From Flavobacterium sp. (GTDB taxonomy: Bacteria; Bacteroidota; Bacteroidia; Flavobacteriales; Flavobacteriaceae), in the NCBI GenBank assembly GCA_030153045.1, contig JASLID010000041.1, positions 1 through 23,975 on the forward strand: 23,975 nt of DNA. Direction: 5' to 3'. Positions 20,755 through 23,975 of this stretch are shown in pieces. The notes under the pieces are model-generated. The model saw only the letters and a program-made list of their open reading frames with translations, had not been told where the DNA came from and ran no database searches. Numbering within the stretch: the first letter of the stretch is position 1; the number at the start of each line of letters is the position of its first letter. Made by a program: the position numbers and the translations under genes.

Positions 20755-21903
20755 ATGAAATTCAATACTAAAGTAATACACGGTGGGCAACACCATGATC
20801 CAAGTACAGGAGCCGTTATGCCACCAGTTTATCAAACTTCCACCTTTGTACAAACAAGTCCAGGAAAGCCTTTAAATCCAGATTACGAATATTCTCGTGC
20901 AGCAAATCCAACACGAACTGCCTTGGAAAGTGCTTTGGCTAGTATCGAAAACGGAGCTAGAGGACTAGCTTTTTCTTCTGGTTTAGCGGCAACCGACTGT
21001 TTGCTTCGTTTGTTTAAGGCGGGTGATGAAATCATTGCGATGGATGATTTATATGGTGGAACATACCGTTTGTTTACCCGTTTGTATAAAGATAGTGGAA
21101 TCAAATTCCATTTTGTAGATATGAACGATTTGGAAGGTTTTCAGGCGCTAATCAACGAAAACACCAAATTGGTTTGGGTAGAAACACCAACAAACCCATT
21201 GATGAAATTGGCAGATATTAACGCTATTGCTCAAATAACCAAAAAACATAATGTTTTATTTGCGGTAGATAATACGTTTGCTACTCCTTATCTTCAAAAA
21301 CCTTTAGATTTAGGAGCAGATATCGTAATGCATTCGGCTACTAAATATTTAGGAGGACACAGTGATGTAATTGCTGGAGCATTAATAATTAAAGATAAAG
21401 CTCTGGGTGATGAATTACACTTTAAGCAATTTGCTACGGGAGCGACTCTTGGACCTCAAGATTCATTCTTAGTGTTAAGAGGAATTAAAACATTGCATTT
21501 ACGTGTGCAACGTCATTGTGAAAACGGCGCCAAAATAGCCGAGTTTTTAGTAAACCATCCAAAAGTGGAAAGAGTGTATTATCCAGGATTGGCTTCACAC
21601 CCGTTTCATGAGATTGCCAAAAAACAAATGATTGGTGGTTTTGGAGGAATGGTAACCTTTACATTCAAATCAGGTAAAAAAGAAGATGCGATTTCATTCT
21701 TGGAAAAAGTAAAAGTATTCACATTAGCTGAATCATTGGGAGGTGTTGAATCGTTAGCGAATCACCCAGCTTTGATGACACATGCTTCGATTCCTGAAGA
21801 CAAACGTAAAGAAATTGGAATCACAGACGACTTGGTTAGATTGAGTGTAGGTGTAGAAGATGCCGAAGATTTAATAGAAGATTTAAAACAAGCATTAGCA
21901 TAA
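20755..21903 (+). CDS. metB: Trans-sulfuration PLP enzyme (cystathionine gamma-synthase / lyase family)
   Basis: At 382 residues this has the full Cys/Met-metabolism PLP enzyme fold. It starts FNTKVIHGGQHHDPSTGAV. YSRAANPTRTALE and FSSGLAATDCLL are the substrate and phosphate regions, VETPTNPLMKL and VDNTFATPYLQ bind the cofactor, and Lys197 in HSATKYLGGHSD is the PLP lysine. The C-terminal ESLGGVESLANHP is also typical. The family includes cystathionine gamma-synthase, beta-lyase and gamma-lyase, which sequence alone separates poorly. Gamma-synthase is chosen because similar Bacteroidota proteins are labelled so. The role is in sulfur amino acid metabolism, joining or splitting cysteine and homoserine units. 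The gene is alone, between its own -7 box and a strong terminator. Confidence 0.9.
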   Translation: MKFNTKVIHGGQHHDPSTGAVMPPVYQTSTFVQTSPGKPLNPDYEYSRAANPTRTALESALASIENGARGLAFSSGLAATDCLLRLFKAGDEIIAMDDLYGGTYRLFTRLYKDSGIKFHFVDMNDLEGFQALINENTKLVWVETPTNPLMKLADINAIAQITKKHNVLFAVDNTFATPYLQKPLDLGADIVMHSATKYLGGHSDVIAGALIIKDKALGDELHFKQFATGATLGPQDSFLVLRGIKTLHLRVQRHCENGAKIAEFLVNHPKVERVYYPGLASHPFHEIAKKQMIGGFGGMVTFTFKSGKKEDAISFLEKVKVFTLAESLGGVESLANHPALMTHASIPEDKRKEIGITDDLVRLSVGVEDAEDLIEDLKQALA

Positions 21904-21920
21904 TTTAAGTGTATAATAAT

Positions 21921-21949
21921 AAAAAACCCGAGCATTGCTCGGGTTTTTT
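21921..21949. terminator. Bidirectional terminator between metB and the outer-membrane protein gene
   Basis: A perfect stem, CCCGAGC (21927-21933) with GCTCGGG (21937-21943), has a three-base loop and flanks of six A and six T, between convergent genes. Confidence 0.93.
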
Positions 21950-21969
21950 ATTTATGTTTTGTTTGTAGA

Positions 21970-22785
21970 TTAATCTAAGTAATAAATGTATCCAAAGTTC
22001 AACCAAACATTCCAGTCGTTCGCTTTGTTTTCTGGATATTTTACGGGATCAGGATTTAAACCATCCACCCAGTTTGAAAAGTAATATTGAAATCTCAAAT
22101 CAAGGATTAAATCTGATAAAGGAGTTAATTTATATCTACTTCCCACACTTGATACCACAGACCATACACTTCCTGGGTCTCTAGAAAAACCATGAGGTTT
22201 TCCTTCAGATGGGGCCCAGTATTTTGGATGAATATTATCAATATCATTAATAGTTCCGTCTCCAAAACTTGTCATTACGTCTGGTTTATAAAAACTAAAT
22301 TGACCTCCAAAACTAATAAAAGGAGCAAAGCTGCCTGTTGATGCGGTGAAGTCTCTGATGCTTAAAGGATAAAACTCGATCTGCATACCAATATTAGTAA
22401 CGGCAGTACTTCCAGTCATTGCTTTAAGTTGTGCTGCTGCTTCAGAATTAGCTACTTTTTCTGGGGTAACCCATTTTCCAAAGTGTTCTAACTTAGTTTT
22501 ATTGTAGGATAACTCACTTCTCAATTTAAAGTGATCATTAAAATAAGTCTCAGGAGTATAACAGTTACAGTCTGCTCTATAAGAAAAATTCAAATAATGA
22601 ATTAATCCTACACCAATTCCAGTATTACCAGCGTTGGTTTTAAAATCATGACGAACCCCATAGTCAGATTGGAATGCCACAGGTCCCGTAATTACACCTA
22701 CTTCATGTGAAAAACCAAATTGCGCTTGAAGTGCGCTTGTAGAGGCTATAAAGAAAAAAACGATTAAGCTTAATATTTTGGGCAT
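21970..22785 (-). CDS. Outer-membrane beta-barrel-like protein (THC0290_0291-like)
   Basis: This encodes 271 residues. A signal peptide (MPKILSLIVFFFIASTSALQAQ) ends with an AxA-type site. The mature chain alternates polar and aromatic residues in strand-like segments (FGFSHEVGVITGPVAF, GMQIEFYPLSI, DLILDLRFQYYF, WLNFGYIYYLD) and ends in an aromatic-rich strand, as outer-membrane barrels do. A short CNC motif (RADCNCYTPE) is notable and could form a disulfide or bind metal. It resembles the Flavobacterium family I remember as THC0290_0291; its function is unknown. The gene is monocistronic with a -7 box close upstream and is divergent from gdhA. Confidence 0.82.
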   Translation of the reverse strand: MPKILSLIVFFFIASTSALQAQFGFSHEVGVITGPVAFQSDYGVRHDFKTNAGNTGIGVGLIHYLNFSYRADCNCYTPETYFNDHFKLRSELSYNKTKLEHFGKWVTPEKVANSEAAAQLKAMTGSTAVTNIGMQIEFYPLSIRDFTASTGSFAPFISFGGQFSFYKPDVMTSFGDGTINDIDNIHPKYWAPSEGKPHGFSRDPGSVWSVVSSVGSRYKLTPLSDLILDLRFQYYFSNWVDGLNPDPVKYPENKANDWNVWLNFGYIYYLD

Positions 22786-22811
22786 GGGAAAATATTTAAT
22801 TCATTATACGA

Positions 22812-22819
22812 CAAATATA
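22812..22819 (-). promoter_or_regulatory. Promoter of the outer-membrane protein gene
   Basis: The minus strand reads TATATTTG, matching TAnnTTTG, about 27 bases before the ATG at 22785. A TTTG lies about 16 bases further upstream. Confidence 0.6.
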
Positions 22820-22909
22820 TAAAAACATCAATCACTTCAAAAAAAAAAGTTAAAAAAAACGAAAGAAACCTAATTTTAAATTAATTATAAAAGTTTTATG
22901 GCTAAAATT

Positions 22910-22941
22910 TTGTTCCATAATTTTTATAAAATGTATATTTG
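22910..22941 (+). promoter_or_regulatory. Promoter of gdhA
   Basis: A -33 TTG (22910-22912) is followed after 21 bases by TATATTTG (22934-22941), the Bacteroidota pattern. The start codon is at 22990, giving a leader of about 40 bases. Confidence 0.7.
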
Positions 22942-22952
22942 TGCCTCAAAAC

Positions 22953-22964
22953 GAAAACGTTTTC
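22953..22964. promoter_or_regulatory. Perfect palindrome GAAAACGTTTTC in the gdhA leader
   Basis: This is a 12-base perfect palindrome just downstream of the expected gdhA transcription start. A central CG with A-rich arms is the usual form of LacI-family operators. No regulator gene is nearby. Confidence 0.45.
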
Positions 22965-22989
22965 ATTAAGCGTTCATAATCTATAAATC

Positions 22990-23975
22990 ATGTCACAAAG
23001 TATTGATGCTTTTATTGAAGCAGTAGGTAAAAGAAACCCAAATGAGCCTGAATTTATGCAGGCAGTTAAAGAAGTTGCTGAAACAGTAATTCCTTTTATT
23101 GAAAAAAATAAAAAATACCAAGGCAAAATGCTTTTGGAAAGAATGGTCGAGGCTGAACGTGTTATCATGTTTAGAGTAGTTTGGATTGACGATGCTGGAA
23201 ACACTCAAGTAAACAGAGGTTACCGTATTCAGATGAACTCTGCAATTGGACCTTACAAAGGAGGAATTCGTTTTCATCCGTCTGTAAATTTAAGTATCCT
23301 TAAATTCTTAGCTTTTGAGCAAACGTTCAAAAACAGTTTGACTACTTTACCAATGGGTGGAGGAAAAGGTGGAGCTGATTTTGATCCAAAAGGAAAATCG
23401 GATAACGAAATTATGAAATTCTGTCAAGCGTTTATGACTGAGTTGTCTAAACACATTGGTGCTAATACTGACGTTCCTGCTGGAGATATCGGTGTAGGTG
23501 GAAGAGAAGTAGGTTATATGTTTGGTCAATACAAACGTTTAAGAAATGAATTTACTGGAGTTTTAACTGGTAAAGGAATTACTTTCGGAGGATCATTAAT
23601 TCGTCCAGAAGCTACTGGTTACGGTGATGTGTATTTCGCAGAAAGCATGTTGAAAACTAAAGGACAAAGCTTTGCTGGTAAAACAGTTGTGGTTTCAGGT
23701 TCTGGAAATGTAGCACAATATGCTACTGAAAAAGCAACTCAATTAGGCGGAAAAGTAGTTACTCTGTCTGATTCTGCTGGTTATATTTATGATGCAGACG
23801 GTATCGATGCTGAGAAATTAGCTTACGTAATGGAAATCAAAAACGTAAACTATGGTCGTATCAGTGATTATTTGACTAAATATCCTAACGCTAAATATGT
23901 GGCTGGAAAACGCCCATGGGAAGTAAAATGTGATATCGCTTTACCTTGTGCAACTCAAAACGAGTTAAACGAAGA
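22990..23975 (+). CDS. gdhA: NADP-type glutamate dehydrogenase, partial (runs off the window)
   Basis: The frame is open from the ATG at 22990 to the end of the window, showing 328 residues of a protein usually about 447 long. It interconverts 2-oxoglutarate plus ammonia and glutamate. Landmarks are GPYKGGIRFHPSV, the catalytic-lysine loop PMGGGKGGADF (Lys126), ANTDVPAGDIGVGGREVGYM with the catalytic Asp, and the Rossmann motif VVSGSGNVAQYA (about 234-245), whose GSGNVA form is typical of the hexameric NADP enzymes. The last visible block is CDIALPCATQNELNE, also conserved. It is preceded by a good promoter and a palindrome that may control it. The missing end is due only to the window edge. 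Confidence 0.97.
   Translation, partial: MSQSIDAFIEAVGKRNPNEPEFMQAVKEVAETVIPFIEKNKKYQGKMLLERMVEAERVIMFRVVWIDDAGNTQVNRGYRIQMNSAIGPYKGGIRFHPSVNLSILKFLAFEQTFKNSLTTLPMGGGKGGADFDPKGKSDNEIMKFCQAFMTELSKHIGANTDVPAGDIGVGGREVGYMFGQYKRLRNEFTGVLTGKGITFGGSLIRPEATGYGDVYFAESMLKTKGQSFAGKTVVVSGSGNVAQYATEKATQLGGKVVTLSDSAGYIYDADGIDAEKLAYVMEIKNVNYGRISDYLTKYPNAKYVAGKRPWEVKCDIALPCATQNELNE

Noticed and set aside
22974..23277. Two overlapping minus-strand open frames
   Set aside because: They lie antisense to gdhA, whose conserved motifs show that the plus strand is the coding one; their translations are low-complexity and start near the window-edge gene.
1..23975. CRISPR array, tRNA or rRNA genes
   Set aside because: No regularly spaced repeats with unique spacers and no tRNA or rRNA signature were seen when reading both strands.

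Overview
The window is chromosomal DNA from a low-GC member of the Bacteroidota, most likely a Flavobacterium or close relative. The signs are an AT-rich sequence, start codons without Shine-Dalgarno sites, repeated TAnnTTTG -7 boxes (the Bacteroidota housekeeping promoter), and several protein families typical of Flavobacteriaceae: BatD/BatE, a flavobacterial lipoprotein and a flavobacterial outer-membrane-type protein.

Layout. Positions 1-1529: end of a bat (aerotolerance) operon, with a partial batD and then batE. 1611-3620: a secreted S9 peptidase on the minus strand, facing batE across a shared terminator. 3744-6306: a CvpA-type membrane protein (minus), then a small conserved protein, pheS and a second small conserved protein (plus). 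6339-8529: gpsA (minus), a repeat-bearing intergenic region and a lipoprotein gene (plus). 8628-9794: a YqhD-type aldehyde reductase (minus). 9911-15292: an NAD+/ADP-ribose gene island. 15341-18270: yicC, an unknown secreted protein, gmk and nadD, all on the minus strand. 18329-19592: an ArsC-like gene overlapping an EamA transporter gene (minus). 19718-20619: a hotdog thioesterase and a DinB-fold protein (plus). 20755-21903: a trans-sulfuration PLP enzyme. 21970-22785: an outer-membrane-type protein (minus). 22990 to the end: a partial gdhA.

The most interesting part is the NAD+/ADP-ribose island. An NrtR-like regulator (Nudix domain plus winged helix) precedes six packed genes: a PRPP-synthetase homologue, a NADAR protein, a macrodomain, an RNA 2'-phosphotransferase (KptA/Tpt1), a PPP-type metallophosphatase and a nicotinamide phosphoribosyltransferase. 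Three palindromes share the core GCGTA-N5-TACRC. One precedes nrtR and two bracket a strong TTG-N19-TAACTTTG promoter in front of the six genes. All members make, remove or rebuild ADP-ribose or nicotinamide. The set reads as an ADP-ribose-sensing NAD+ repair and salvage operon. The Prs-like plus NAMPT-like pair may rebuild NAD+ directly from ADP-ribose and nicotinamide, as phage NARP1 does, or may make NMN in the classical way.

Other non-coding structure: two diverged copies of an ~80 bp hairpin-forming repeat with a covarying inner stem (7342-7425 and 20615-20693), an imperfect palindromic repeat before batE, a heptamer tandem repeat directly before a start codon, a candidate sigma-54 promoter before the lipoprotein gene, and a perfect palindrome in the gdhA leader. 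I saw no tRNA, rRNA, insertion sequence or CRISPR array.
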